Assembly (NCBI RefSeq): GCF_006980715.1
Contig: NZ_SBHN01000008.1
Location: forward strand, 1-64,000
Source of the DNA: Telmatospirillum sp. J64-1
Lineage (GTDB): Bacteria; Pseudomonadota; Alphaproteobacteria; Rhodospirillales; Magnetospirillaceae
Length of the DNA stretch: 64,000 nt
Direction: 5' to 3'
The notes under the pieces are model-generated. The model did no database searches and had not been told where the DNA came from. It was given only the letters and a program-made list of their open reading frames with translations. The translations under genes and the position numbers were made by a program. Positions 17,258 through 25,774 of the stretch are shown here, one piece after another; position 1 is the stretch's first letter; the number at the start of each line of letters is the position of its first letter.

Positions 17258-18994
17258 TTGACCGTAGCCGTCCTTACGGCGTCCATACGGCGTTCGGCCG
17301 CGATCCGGTCTTTCGATGGCGGGCAGCTTTTGCTCGCCATCCTGGCCGTTTATGTGGCGCTGCTTTGCGTATTGCCCTTGGGGCGCTTGTTGATGGAAGC
17401 GCTTGTCCCCGGGGGGCAGGCTTTCGACTGGGCGCTGATCGAACGGGTCCTGTCCTCCCGGGCCGTCCGCACCGCCACCCTCCAGACCATCGAGGCCAGC
17501 CTTGGCGCCACGATGGTCTCCCTGCTTCTGGGCACTGCCCTGGCGCTCGTCATCGGCGTTGCCGATGTGCGCTTCAAGTCGCTGGTGGTGTTCCTCGCCC
17601 TGCTGCCCATGCTGATTCCGGCCCAGATATCGGCCTTGGCCTGGCTGGAACTGATGGGGCCGAGCAGCCCGATCCTCTCGCCCTTGGGGCTGGCGCCGGG
17701 CGCCGGGACGCGCAATCCCCTGTATTCGCGGGAAGGCATCATCCTGCTGATGGGGATCGAGCATTCGACCATCGTCTTCCTGGCTGTGCTGGCGGGACTG
17801 CGCAGCGTGCCCGCCGACTTGGTCGAGGCGGCGCGTGCGGCGGGCGCGCGTCCCCTGCGGATCGTCTTCACCGTGATCCTGCCGCTGCTGCGCCCGGCCT
17901 TGATCGCCGGCGGCGCGCTGGCCTTCGTCTCGGCCATCGGCAATTTCGGCATTCCGGCGCTGCTGGGCATTCCCGGCCGCTATACCATGCTGACCACGCT
18001 GATCTATCAGCGCCTCAACGGCTTCGGCCCCAGCATTCTGGGCGAGGTGGCGGTGCTGGCCCTGGTTCTGGCCGTCCTGGCGGCCATGGGTTTGCTGGTC
18101 CAGGCATGGGCCATGCGCGGGCGCAAGGTCGTGATCATGGGCGGCGGCATCGGCAGCGGTTCCTTCTTCCGCCTGCGGCGCTGGCGCCTGCCTATTGAAG
18201 CCGGGCTGTGGGCCGTGCTGCTGCTGATCTCGATCCTGCCGCTGGTGGCGCTGGGCGCGACCTCCATCGTGCAGGCTTTGGGGGTTCCCCTGACGCTGGA
18301 CAGTTGGACATGGCGGCATTACGAGGCGGTGCTGTCCTCGGCGACCATCAAGCGCGCCTTCGGCAACAGCTTCCTGCTTGCCCTGGGGGCCGCGCTGGTC
18401 TCGATGGCCGTGGCCGTGCCCATCGCCTATTACCTGCATTGCCGCCGTTCCGCCCTGGCGCGTTTTCTCAATTCCGTCGCCGATGCACCCTATGCCCTGC
18501 CGGGCATCGTGCTGTCGATCGCGTTCATCCTGGTGCTGCTCAGGCCCTTGCCGGTCTTCGGCATCGGCCTGTACGGCACGATCTGGATTATCCTGGCCGC
18601 CTATCTGGCGCGCTTCCTGGCCCTGGCCCTGCGCCCCAGCCTAGCGGGGATGCAGCAGATCGACACGGCTCTGGAAGAGGCGGCGCGCATGGCCGGGGCG
18701 CGCAGCCTGCGCCGTCTGGCGACGATCGTCCTGCCCCTGGCCGCACCGGCGGCGGCGGCCGGGGCGATCCTAATCTTCATGAGCGCCTTCAGCGAGTTGA
18801 CGGTTTCGGTGCTGCTGTGGAGCAGCGGCCATGAAACCATCGGCGTTATGGTCTTCAACATGTATGACGAGGGCAATGCGACGGGGGCATCGGCGGTGGC
18901 CGTGCTGACCGTGCTGGCGACCCTGCTCAGTGCCGCCGTGCTGAGCCTGCTGGCGCGTCGCCTGCCGAAAGGAATCCTGCCGTGGCAAGCGTGA
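17258..18994 (+). CDS. ABC transporter permease, fused double domain
   Basis: A 578-aa permease with about 12 predicted membrane segments. It carries two BPD domains, each with an EAA loop: LVEAARAAGARPLRIVFTVILP (first half, read in parts) and EEAARMAGARSLRRLATIVLP (second half). This is the FbpB/ThiP-type fusion. The start appears to be TTG at 17258, 7 nt after GGGGG and 3 nt after the previous stop. Its partners are the genes on either side. Confidence 0.85.
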   Translation: MTVAVLTASIRRSAAIRSFDGGQLLLAILAVYVALLCVLPLGRLLMEALVPGGQAFDWALIERVLSSRAVRTATLQTIEASLGATMVSLLLGTALALVIGVADVRFKSLVVFLALLPMLIPAQISALAWLELMGPSSPILSPLGLAPGAGTRNPLYSREGIILLMGIEHSTIVFLAVLAGLRSVPADLVEAARAAGARPLRIVFTVILPLLRPALIAGGALAFVSAIGNFGIPALLGIPGRYTMLTTLIYQRLNGFGPSILGEVAVLALVLAVLAAMGLLVQAWAMRGRKVVIMGGGIGSGSFFRLRRWRLPIEAGLWAVLLLISILPLVALGATSIVQALGVPLTLDSWTWRHYEAVLSSATIKRAFGNSFLLALGAALVSMAVAVPIAYYLHCRRSALARFLNSVADAPYALPGIVLSIAFILVLLRPLPVFGIGLYGTIWIILAAYLARFLALALRPSLAGMQQIDTALEEAARMAGARSLRRLATIVLPLAAPAAAAGAILIFMSAFSELTVSVLLWSSGHETIGVMVFNMYDEGNATGASAVAVLTVLATLLSAAVLSLLARRLPKGILPWQA

Positions 18995-20043
18995 GTATCG
19001 AGAACGTCTCCAAGGATTTCGGCGCGATCCGTGCCGTGGACGGCGTTTCCATGGAGATCGCCTCGGGCCAGTTCGTGGCGCTGCTGGGGCCGTCGGGCTG
19101 CGGCAAGACGACGCTGCTGCGCCTGCTGGCGGGGTTCGAGCAGCCGGACATGGGCAGTATTCGCATCGATGACGACGTGGTCTCGGGCGAGGGAATCCAT
19201 CTCCCGCCCGAGGACCGGCGGATCGGCATGGTGTTCCAGTCCTACGCCCTGTGGCCGCATATGAGCGTGGCCGAGAATGTGGCCTATGCGCTGAAGGTGC
19301 AGCGCATAGGGCGGGCGGAGCGCGAGAAGATCGTCGCCTCGGCCCTGGAGACGGTGGGGCTGAAGGGGATGGAGGAGCGGCGGCCATCGGATCTGTCGGG
19401 CGGGCAGCGTCAGCGCGTAGCCCTGGCCCGCTGCCTCGCCATGTCGCCCCGCCTGGTGCTGCTGGACGAGCCCCTGTCGAATCTGGACGTCCATCTGCGC
19501 GAGGCCATGCAGGCGGAATTCAAGTCCTTCCACCGCCAGACCGGGGCGACCATGGTTTATGTCACCCATGATCAGGCCGAGGCCCTGGCCCTGGCGGACC
19601 GTGTGGCGGTGGTGATGCGGGGACGGCTGCGCCAGTTCGATGCGCCTGAAGCCCTTTACCGCCGTCCCGTCGATGCCGAGGTGGCGCGCTTCATCGGGGC
19701 GGGCATGGTGGTGCGGGGCCGTATCGTCGGCATGGTGGACGACCGGCACTGCCAGGCCGAATTGTTGGGCGTGAAGGTCACGCTGAGCTGTACCGGCCGG
19801 CCGAGCGGTATGGCCGACATTTGCTTGCGCCCGGAAGACCTGCGCCTTGCCACGGGCAACGAGACCAGCCTGCCCGCACGGGTGATCGGCACGACCTATC
19901 GCGGCGCCTGGCACAGCCTGGAGGTCGCGCCGCAGATGTTCCCGGACGACGTGCTGCATCTCCAGCATGCCGGACGCCCGCCCTCCGTCGGCGATCTCGT
20001 ACGGGTCGCCATCGGCTCCGGCTGGGTGCTGCCCCAGGGTTAG
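18982..20043 (+). CDS. ABC transporter ATP-binding protein
   Basis: A 353-aa ATPase of the CUT1/PotA/FbpC type: Walker A LLGPSGCGKTT (about residues 35-45), signature LSGGQRQRVALARCL, Walker B LVLLDEPLSNLD, H-loop VTHDQAEA, and a C-terminal TOBE region (about 240-350). The GTG start overlaps the permease end by 13 nt. It energises the importer encoded by the two genes upstream. Confidence 0.9.
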   Translation: MASVSIENVSKDFGAIRAVDGVSMEIASGQFVALLGPSGCGKTTLLRLLAGFEQPDMGSIRIDDDVVSGEGIHLPPEDRRIGMVFQSYALWPHMSVAENVAYALKVQRIGRAEREKIVASALETVGLKGMEERRPSDLSGGQRQRVALARCLAMSPRLVLLDEPLSNLDVHLREAMQAEFKSFHRQTGATMVYVTHDQAEALALADRVAVVMRGRLRQFDAPEALYRRPVDAEVARFIGAGMVVRGRIVGMVDDRHCQAELLGVKVTLSCTGRPSGMADICLRPEDLRLATGNETSLPARVIGTTYRGAWHSLEVAPQMFPDDVLHLQHAGRPPSVGDLVRVAIGSGWVLPQG

Positions 20044-20068
20044 GGCCGCACCCCGTCGCCGGGCGTCG

Positions 20069-22444
20069 TCAGCTCGCCTGCCGCGGCATCTTGACGCCGG
20101 TCAGGGCGCTGCGGGTCAGCAGCAGGAATGCCAGCGTCGCCAGCATGTAATAGAGGCCGGTGGCGGCTAGGCCGGAACTGGTGCCGATGGTGGCGAACAT
20201 GGCTCCGATCACCAGCGGCCCCAGCATCTGACCCAGCTTGTCGGCGGCGCGCTGCACCCCCATGGCCTTGCCCGAGCCCATTTCCTTGACCACCGGCAGT
20301 TCCAGCGCAAAGGCCGATTGGGCGGAACCGGACAGGGCGCTGGCGAGGCCGAGCATGAAGACCGACAGGGTGATGGCCAGCAGGCTGTGATCGAAGAATA
20401 GATAGATCATGCCGGTCGAGCCGATCAGCCCGCCCAGGACGATGAACATCCGCTTGCCGGTGGAAAGGTCCACATAGCGGGCGAGCAGCGGGCCCAGATA
20501 GATCACCGACAGGCCGTAGATCATCATGATCCGGCCGATGCTGGCCTGATTGACGCCCTGGTCCGCCAGGAACAGGGGCAGGGTGTAGTAGAGCAGGCCG
20601 ACCTGGGCGACCGAGAAGGGCACCACGCTGCCCAGCATCAGCCACAGGAAATTGCGGTCCCGCAGCAGCCGCGCCATGCTCTTGAAGTCGAAGCGGCGCT
20701 GGCGCATTTCCGCTTCGCTCAATCCGCCCTCGGCGGGCTTGCCGAGATAGGGGCGCATGAAGGTCAGGGCGAAGAGGGCGGGCAGGGCGGTCAGGACGGC
20801 GCTGGTCCAGAACACGAAGCCATAGCCGATCTGCTGCGCCAGCATGGCGCCGACCGCGCCGCCGCAGATATGCCCGGCGAAGATCCCGGCGACCAGATGC
20901 GACAGGCCGCGCGCCCGTGTCTGGGGCGTCGCCCAGGCGAAGATGAAGCCCTGGATGCCCATCCAGGCCAGGCCATAGCCGGTGCCGACCAGCGCCCGGG
21001 CCAGGATGAAGGACAGGCCGTCATGGGCCAAGGCCGACATGGCCGCCCCCAGGATGCTGATGCCCACGCCCAGCAGGAAGGGCAGATGCCAGCCGCGCTT
21101 GTCCGACATGGCACCGGCGACCAGCGCCATGACCAGGGCGCACAGCATTTCCGCCGAAAGCGGCAGGGCCAGGATCACATGCTCGGGCAGGCCGAGAGAG
21201 GGCATGTGAAGCTCGCGCATGCGCAGCGGGATGAAGGAGAGCGGCAAGGCCCAGGCGAAAAGCAGCAGGAAGGCGCCGGGCCGTGCCAGGACATGGCGGC
21301 GGTCATTGGCGGCGGTGGGCGCGGCGGACGCGACCTGACGCTGCAACAGGACCGTCAGCAGCAGGAACAGCTCGCCGACGAACAGCGCCGAGACCAGCGC
21401 CACGGTCCCCGAATCCAGCAGGCGCTGGCGCACCCCCGCCGCAATGGCCTCTTCCGACAGATGCGCGCGCAGCAGGCCGAGCACATTGCCCTCGGCATCC
21501 TCCAGCGGCGCGGCGAAGTCGTATTCCTGGGACATGGGATAGGGGGCGGCATCCTTTTCCAGCCGCTCGTCCCGATGCACACGGTAAAGGGCCTGGCCGT
21601 CGGGCCGGGCGATTTCCATGAAGCCGATCTCGGCCGTCTGCTGCATGACCCTGAGGAACGGCGCCTCGATGCCGACCAGACGCTCGATCTTCACGCCTTT
21701 CTCGAACAGGCGTTCCAGGTCTCTTTCCAGGCGATGCACGGACAGCCGCGCCGTCTCGTGCGTGGCGCCGAGATACTGGCTGCGGAAGGTCTGGATGCTT
21801 TCGTAGGAATAGACGCCCTGGGCCAGGATCAGCACCAGGATCGGCATGGCATAGAGCCGCAGGCGCGAGACCGGGCGGTCGCGCCGGGTGGGATTGAGGA
21901 TCAGCAACCCGGCCAGCAATCCGGCCGAACCGGCGGCGGCGACCAGCAGCAGAAGCAGGATATTGTCCTGGACATGCTGCTCCACGGCCCGCGTCACCGT
22001 GGCATTGGGGATGATCAGGGCCAGCGTGCCGGCCCATTCCCCGTTGCGGTGCAGGATGGGGAAGACCTGGTAATGGTCGTCGCCGAGGGTGACGGTCTGC
22101 CCCGGCGGTTTGTCGCGGCTTTCCTGGACGGCCCGCTTCAGGTCCATGTCCCTGGGGGTGTCACCGACGAAGTTCAGTACCTCGCCCCGCGCATCGGTCA
22201 CCGCGACCATCGAGGCGGCCGTGAGGTCCGTCTTGATCTCCTGCAGCGTCTGGTCCAGCCCGTAGAATTGCTCGATGGGCTTGCCGAAGCGGATGGCGCC
22301 CTGGATCCGCAGGGCCCAGTCGTTGCCCACCACGCGGGCCGAGGCCGACAGGGTATCCTGATGGACGTTGCGCAAGGCGCCCAGGGTCAGGCCGCCATTG
22401 AGCGCGAGGACCAGCAGCAGCACGGCCACGCAGCCGAAGAACAT
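20069..22444 (-). CDS. Fusion of a membrane sensor domain and a major-facilitator transporter
   Basis: A 791-aa protein. Residues 1-370 hold three membrane segments separated by two periplasmic domains of about 130-150 aa (one ending near QDNILLLLLVAAAGSAGLLAGL, read in parts), like the sensor half of a receptor. Residues 385-790 are a 12-helix MFS domain. It is the last gene of the partner-switching operon, next to a periplasmic binding protein, so it may sense or export the same ligand. Start uncertain: the listed ATG has no ribosome-binding site, begins in a membrane helix, and the frame stays open for 100 nt upstream. Confidence 0.75.
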   Translation of the reverse strand: MFFGCVAVLLLVLALNGGLTLGALRNVHQDTLSASARVVGNDWALRIQGAIRFGKPIEQFYGLDQTLQEIKTDLTAASMVAVTDARGEVLNFVGDTPRDMDLKRAVQESRDKPPGQTVTLGDDHYQVFPILHRNGEWAGTLALIIPNATVTRAVEQHVQDNILLLLLVAAAGSAGLLAGLLILNPTRRDRPVSRLRLYAMPILVLILAQGVYSYESIQTFRSQYLGATHETARLSVHRLERDLERLFEKGVKIERLVGIEAPFLRVMQQTAEIGFMEIARPDGQALYRVHRDERLEKDAAPYPMSQEYDFAAPLEDAEGNVLGLLRAHLSEEAIAAGVRQRLLDSGTVALVSALFVGELFLLLTVLLQRQVASAAPTAANDRRHVLARPGAFLLLFAWALPLSFIPLRMRELHMPSLGLPEHVILALPLSAEMLCALVMALVAGAMSDKRGWHLPFLLGVGISILGAAMSALAHDGLSFILARALVGTGYGLAWMGIQGFIFAWATPQTRARGLSHLVAGIFAGHICGGAVGAMLAQQIGYGFVFWTSAVLTALPALFALTFMRPYLGKPAEGGLSEAEMRQRRFDFKSMARLLRDRNFLWLMLGSVVPFSVAQVGLLYYTLPLFLADQGVNQASIGRIMMIYGLSVIYLGPLLARYVDLSTGKRMFIVLGGLIGSTGMIYLFFDHSLLAITLSVFMLGLASALSGSAQSAFALELPVVKEMGSGKAMGVQRAADKLGQMLGPLVIGAMFATIGTSSGLAATGLYYMLATLAFLLLTRSALTGVKMPRQAS

Positions 22445-22545
22445 TCGGGCGAGACCGTGATAGCGACCGCTGCGGGGACTGGAGGCTTCGGCAGGGGAAA
22501 GAACGGCAGTCAGGATTCGTGCTCCGGCTACAATGAGACCGCGAT

Positions 22546-23709
22546 CTAGCGGGTGGAGATGGTCTGGAAGATCTCGTCGCTGGCCATCAGGATATCGACC
22601 GGCGGGTCGTAGCCGATCAATTCGGCCGTCTTCAGGTTCAGGGCGATCTTGGCCGGGGCCAGCCAGGTCTGTGACAGATCGCGCGGCTTGGCGCCGTTGA
22701 AGATGCGGCCGATGGTTTCGGCGTGGAACTGGCCGACATAGATGTAATTGCCCTGGGCCACGCTCATCAGCACGCCCTGGCGGACTTCCGTCTCGCCCAG
22801 CATCGAGAAGGACGGGACTTCGGCGGCGATCAGCGGCTCGATGGCATGGGGCAGGCTGTTGTCGTTCAGGCCCCGGTGGACGGTCAGGTAGACGGCATCG
22901 GCCGAACGGCTCAGTTCTTCGTAGCAGGCGATGACCCGGGCCTCGGCTTCCTGGAGCGTCACGTCGTTGAAGGGGGCGAGGCAGCGTACGATCTCGAAAC
23001 CGCGTTCGGCGGCGGTGTTTTCGATGGCGTCGATGGCGGCGAAGGTTCGGCCCTCGGCGCTGTCCTCGTAGACCACGCCCAGGCGCGTGAAGCCGATCGT
23101 GTCGTGGAACAGTTCGACCTGACGGGCATAGCGGTCCGGCTCGACCTTGGCATGGACATGGTCGAAACCGGAATCTTCCGCCGATTTGATGATGCCCGAC
23201 CCGATGGGGTCGCTGGTCGACGCCACCACCACCGGAACGGCATGATTGTCATTGGCCAGATCCTGACCGGCCCAGGTCCCCATGGCGATCATCAGGTCGA
23301 TGTCGCCGTTCTGCTTGAGGCGCCGGATCAGGGCTTCGCGGGTGGTGACGCGCAGATCACGGTCGAAATTACCGGCGCTGTGATAGCCGTCGGGCAGGAA
23401 TTCGAGATAATCGCTGACGGCATGCTCGACCAGATAGTTCCAGAAGCCGCCGGCGGTGGGATCATTCTCGGGCGGCAGTTCCAGGGGCTCCATCCAGCCC
23501 AGCGAGATCAGGCCGCGGACGGTGGCCTTGAGGATGATCTCGTAATCGGGATATTGCCCGCCCTCGTAATAGCCGAGGCGCCACTTCTTGCCGTCGTTGA
23601 GAGTCGGCGTGGCCGGCAGGCGGTCGGCGTCCGAGGCCTGGACCGGCTGGCCCACCGCCAGGACGACGAGCAGGCCGAGCATGGCCAGAAGGGAGAATTT
23701 CATCCTCAT
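22546..23709 (-). CDS. ABC-type periplasmic substrate-binding protein
   Basis: A 387-aa protein with a signal peptide (about residues 1-25, cleavage after VQA) and a two-lobed binding-protein fold of the ABC_sub_bind/BMP type: MIAMGTWAGQDLAN, VVVASTSDPIGSGI, TRLGVVYEDSAEGRTF. No permease or ATPase gene is adjacent, which suggests a sensory rather than transport role. ATGA overlap with the PP2C phosphatase gene supports co-translation. The ligand is unknown. Confidence 0.8.
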   Translation of the reverse strand: MRMKFSLLAMLGLLVVLAVGQPVQASDADRLPATPTLNDGKKWRLGYYEGGQYPDYEIILKATVRGLISLGWMEPLELPPENDPTAGGFWNYLVEHAVSDYLEFLPDGYHSAGNFDRDLRVTTREALIRRLKQNGDIDLMIAMGTWAGQDLANDNHAVPVVVASTSDPIGSGIIKSAEDSGFDHVHAKVEPDRYARQVELFHDTIGFTRLGVVYEDSAEGRTFAAIDAIENTAAERGFEIVRCLAPFNDVTLQEAEARVIACYEELSRSADAVYLTVHRGLNDNSLPHAIEPLIAAEVPSFSMLGETEVRQGVLMSVAQGNYIYVGQFHAETIGRIFNGAKPRDLSQTWLAPAKIALNLKTAELIGYDPPVDILMASDEIFQTISTR

Positions 23710-25757
23710 ACAGTTACTTCCTTCTTGGCGCCGTCCACGAGAACCGAGGCTGCGGCTCCCCGGAACCCGATCGCCATGATCGTGATATCGTCGGATTGTT
23801 CGGCGCCATCGGCATGAATTTGGATGTCCTCCATGATCTGCGCGACCAGGGGTTCGGCATCGGCGCATTCGCGTTGTTCAAGCAGATGCACTAGGCGTTC
23901 CTCGCCGTAGAGATCATTGGCCGGGTTCATGGCTTCGGTCACACCATCGGTATACAGAAGAAGTGTATCGCCCGGCTCCAGTTTTACTTCAAGCGGGGAA
24001 TAGTCCATGTCCTCGAAGACGCCCGCCGCCGGACCGCTGATGTCCCGCAGGGTTTCGATCCGGCCGTCCTGGCGGCGGATCATGGGCGGGTTATGCCCGC
24101 CATTGGCGTAGTGCACCTGTCCGGTGCGGAGGTCCAGGATGCCGATGACAAGGGTGACGAAGATGGAATTGGGATTGTCGCGGCTGAGGTCGTCATTGAC
24201 CTTGGCCAGCATCCGGGCCGGATCGCCATCGCGTTCCGAGGCCGCCTTGATCAGGGTCTTGGTGATCGCCATGAACAGGGCGGCCGGTACGCCCTTGCCG
24301 GCCACGTCGCCGATGGTGAAGCACAGCCGGTTCTCGTCCAGGAAGTAGAAATCGAACAGGTCGCCCCCGACTTCCTTGGCCGATTCCAGGGCCGAGAACA
24401 GGTCGATCTCGGGGCGGTCGGGATAGGCCGGGAAGACCTTGGGCAGCAGGCCCATCTGGATGTCGCGGGCGACCGTCAGCTCGCCTTCGATCCGCTGGCG
24501 GGCCGCAGTGGCGTTCATCAGCGAGCGCACGTTGCGCAGCAGGCTTTCTTCCATGAAGACGAAAGCCTCGGCCAGCCGCCCCAATTCGTCCTTGCGTCCC
24601 ACCGGCAGGTCGGGTGTGCCCTCCTTGGCGCGGGAACCGGCCTCGAAATCGGTTTCGGGCAGGGTCTTGGCATAGGCGGTCAGGCGGTTGAGGGGCAGGG
24701 CGATGCGATGGGCGAAGAGATAGGCGAAAAGTAGCCCGACGGCCAAGGCGGCCAGGAAGATGCGGGCCTGTCCGGCGACCAGCGCTTCGGCAGGGGCGCG
24801 CATGGCATCGCGGGAGACGATCGAGGCGATATACCAGTCCAGCGGCTTGATATAGATCGCGCGGGCCTCCAGCGCCTCGCCTTGCGGCGTAGTCAGCGGC
24901 AGTACCTCGTTTTCCTGCCTGCTGCCCTGCCGCGCAAGCGTGGCGAGATCGTCCAGCATTGCCGTCGCCCCGGCGCCCGGTGAATCGGGGTTGGGCGGGA
25001 TCACCATGCGGCCGTCGCTGTCGAAGATGAAGATGCTGCCGCGCCCGGCCATCTGGATGCTGGGCAGGGTTTCGCCCAGTTCCACTTCAAGCTGGTAAAG
25101 CTTGCGCCCCACTTCGGCTTCGACGCGGGCGACGTCGCCGACCGAGCCGATCACCCAGCCCCAGCGCCGGAACAGCACGAAATGGCCGAACTTGGCCTCG
25201 GTCCTGTCCTCGCCATAGGCGGGCCAGTGATAGGTCAGGAAGGTGTCGCCGTAGCGTTCCGTCTCGTCCCGAGCGGCGGCGGCGACGCTGCGGCCCTTGA
25301 CGTCGAGGAAGGCGGAGATGTCGGTGTTCAGGCGGGCCGGATCGGGCGAGACGATGGCCCGGTTGTCGCTGTCGAAGGCGATCAGGTAATCGCCGGATGC
25401 TGGCCGCGTTTCCGACAGCCAGCGCAGTGCCATGGCGCGCGCCTCGTCTTCCGTCACCAGGCCCTGATCGGCCAGTTGGGCGAAACGCTCCAGCGTGTTC
25501 AGGACCACGCGGTCGAAATCGCGGAATTGTTCCTTGTAGCTTTGGATGGTCGCCACCTTGTCCTTGAGTAAGGTGCGGTAGCGGCCCCGGATATTGTCTT
25601 CGACCAGGCTGAGGATGTTCTCGCCCGAGCGCCGTTCGGCCTCGACCACTTCGGTTTCCACCGTGAAGCGGGACGAGGTCATGACGAAACCGGCCACGGC
25701 CGCCAGGATCAGCGTGACGGCAAGGAAGATCTTGGTCTTGATGGAATACAGAAACAT
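23706..25757 (-). CDS. Membrane SpoIIE/PP2C-type serine phosphatase with dCache and HAMP domains
   Basis: A 683-aa receptor phosphatase. TM1 (about residues 8-26), an extracytoplasmic dCache-like domain (about 40-320), TM2 (about 325-347), HAMP (about 348-405), then a SpoIIE domain (about 430-660) with GGDLFDFY, GDVAGKGVPAALFM, YANGGHNPP and DGVTEA metal and fold motifs. In partner switching this enzyme dephosphorylates the STAS protein. It probably couples an external signal to the anti-sigma pair encoded upstream, like RsbU or BtrU. Confidence 0.9.
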   Translation of the reverse strand: MFLYSIKTKIFLAVTLILAAVAGFVMTSSRFTVETEVVEAERRSGENILSLVEDNIRGRYRTLLKDKVATIQSYKEQFRDFDRVVLNTLERFAQLADQGLVTEDEARAMALRWLSETRPASGDYLIAFDSDNRAIVSPDPARLNTDISAFLDVKGRSVAAAARDETERYGDTFLTYHWPAYGEDRTEAKFGHFVLFRRWGWVIGSVGDVARVEAEVGRKLYQLEVELGETLPSIQMAGRGSIFIFDSDGRMVIPPNPDSPGAGATAMLDDLATLARQGSRQENEVLPLTTPQGEALEARAIYIKPLDWYIASIVSRDAMRAPAEALVAGQARIFLAALAVGLLFAYLFAHRIALPLNRLTAYAKTLPETDFEAGSRAKEGTPDLPVGRKDELGRLAEAFVFMEESLLRNVRSLMNATAARQRIEGELTVARDIQMGLLPKVFPAYPDRPEIDLFSALESAKEVGGDLFDFYFLDENRLCFTIGDVAGKGVPAALFMAITKTLIKAASERDGDPARMLAKVNDDLSRDNPNSIFVTLVIGILDLRTGQVHYANGGHNPPMIRRQDGRIETLRDISGPAAGVFEDMDYSPLEVKLEPGDTLLLYTDGVTEAMNPANDLYGEERLVHLLEQRECADAEPLVAQIMEDIQIHADGAEQSDDITIMAIGFRGAAASVLVDGAKKEVTV

Positions 25758-25774
25758 GGTCCGGACTCAGTGCC

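Noticed and set aside
16139-18439. A 766-codon open frame antisense to the ABC importer genes
   Set aside because: Same shadow effect; composition is dominated by Gln, Gly, His and Arg, and both sense genes are clear transporter components.
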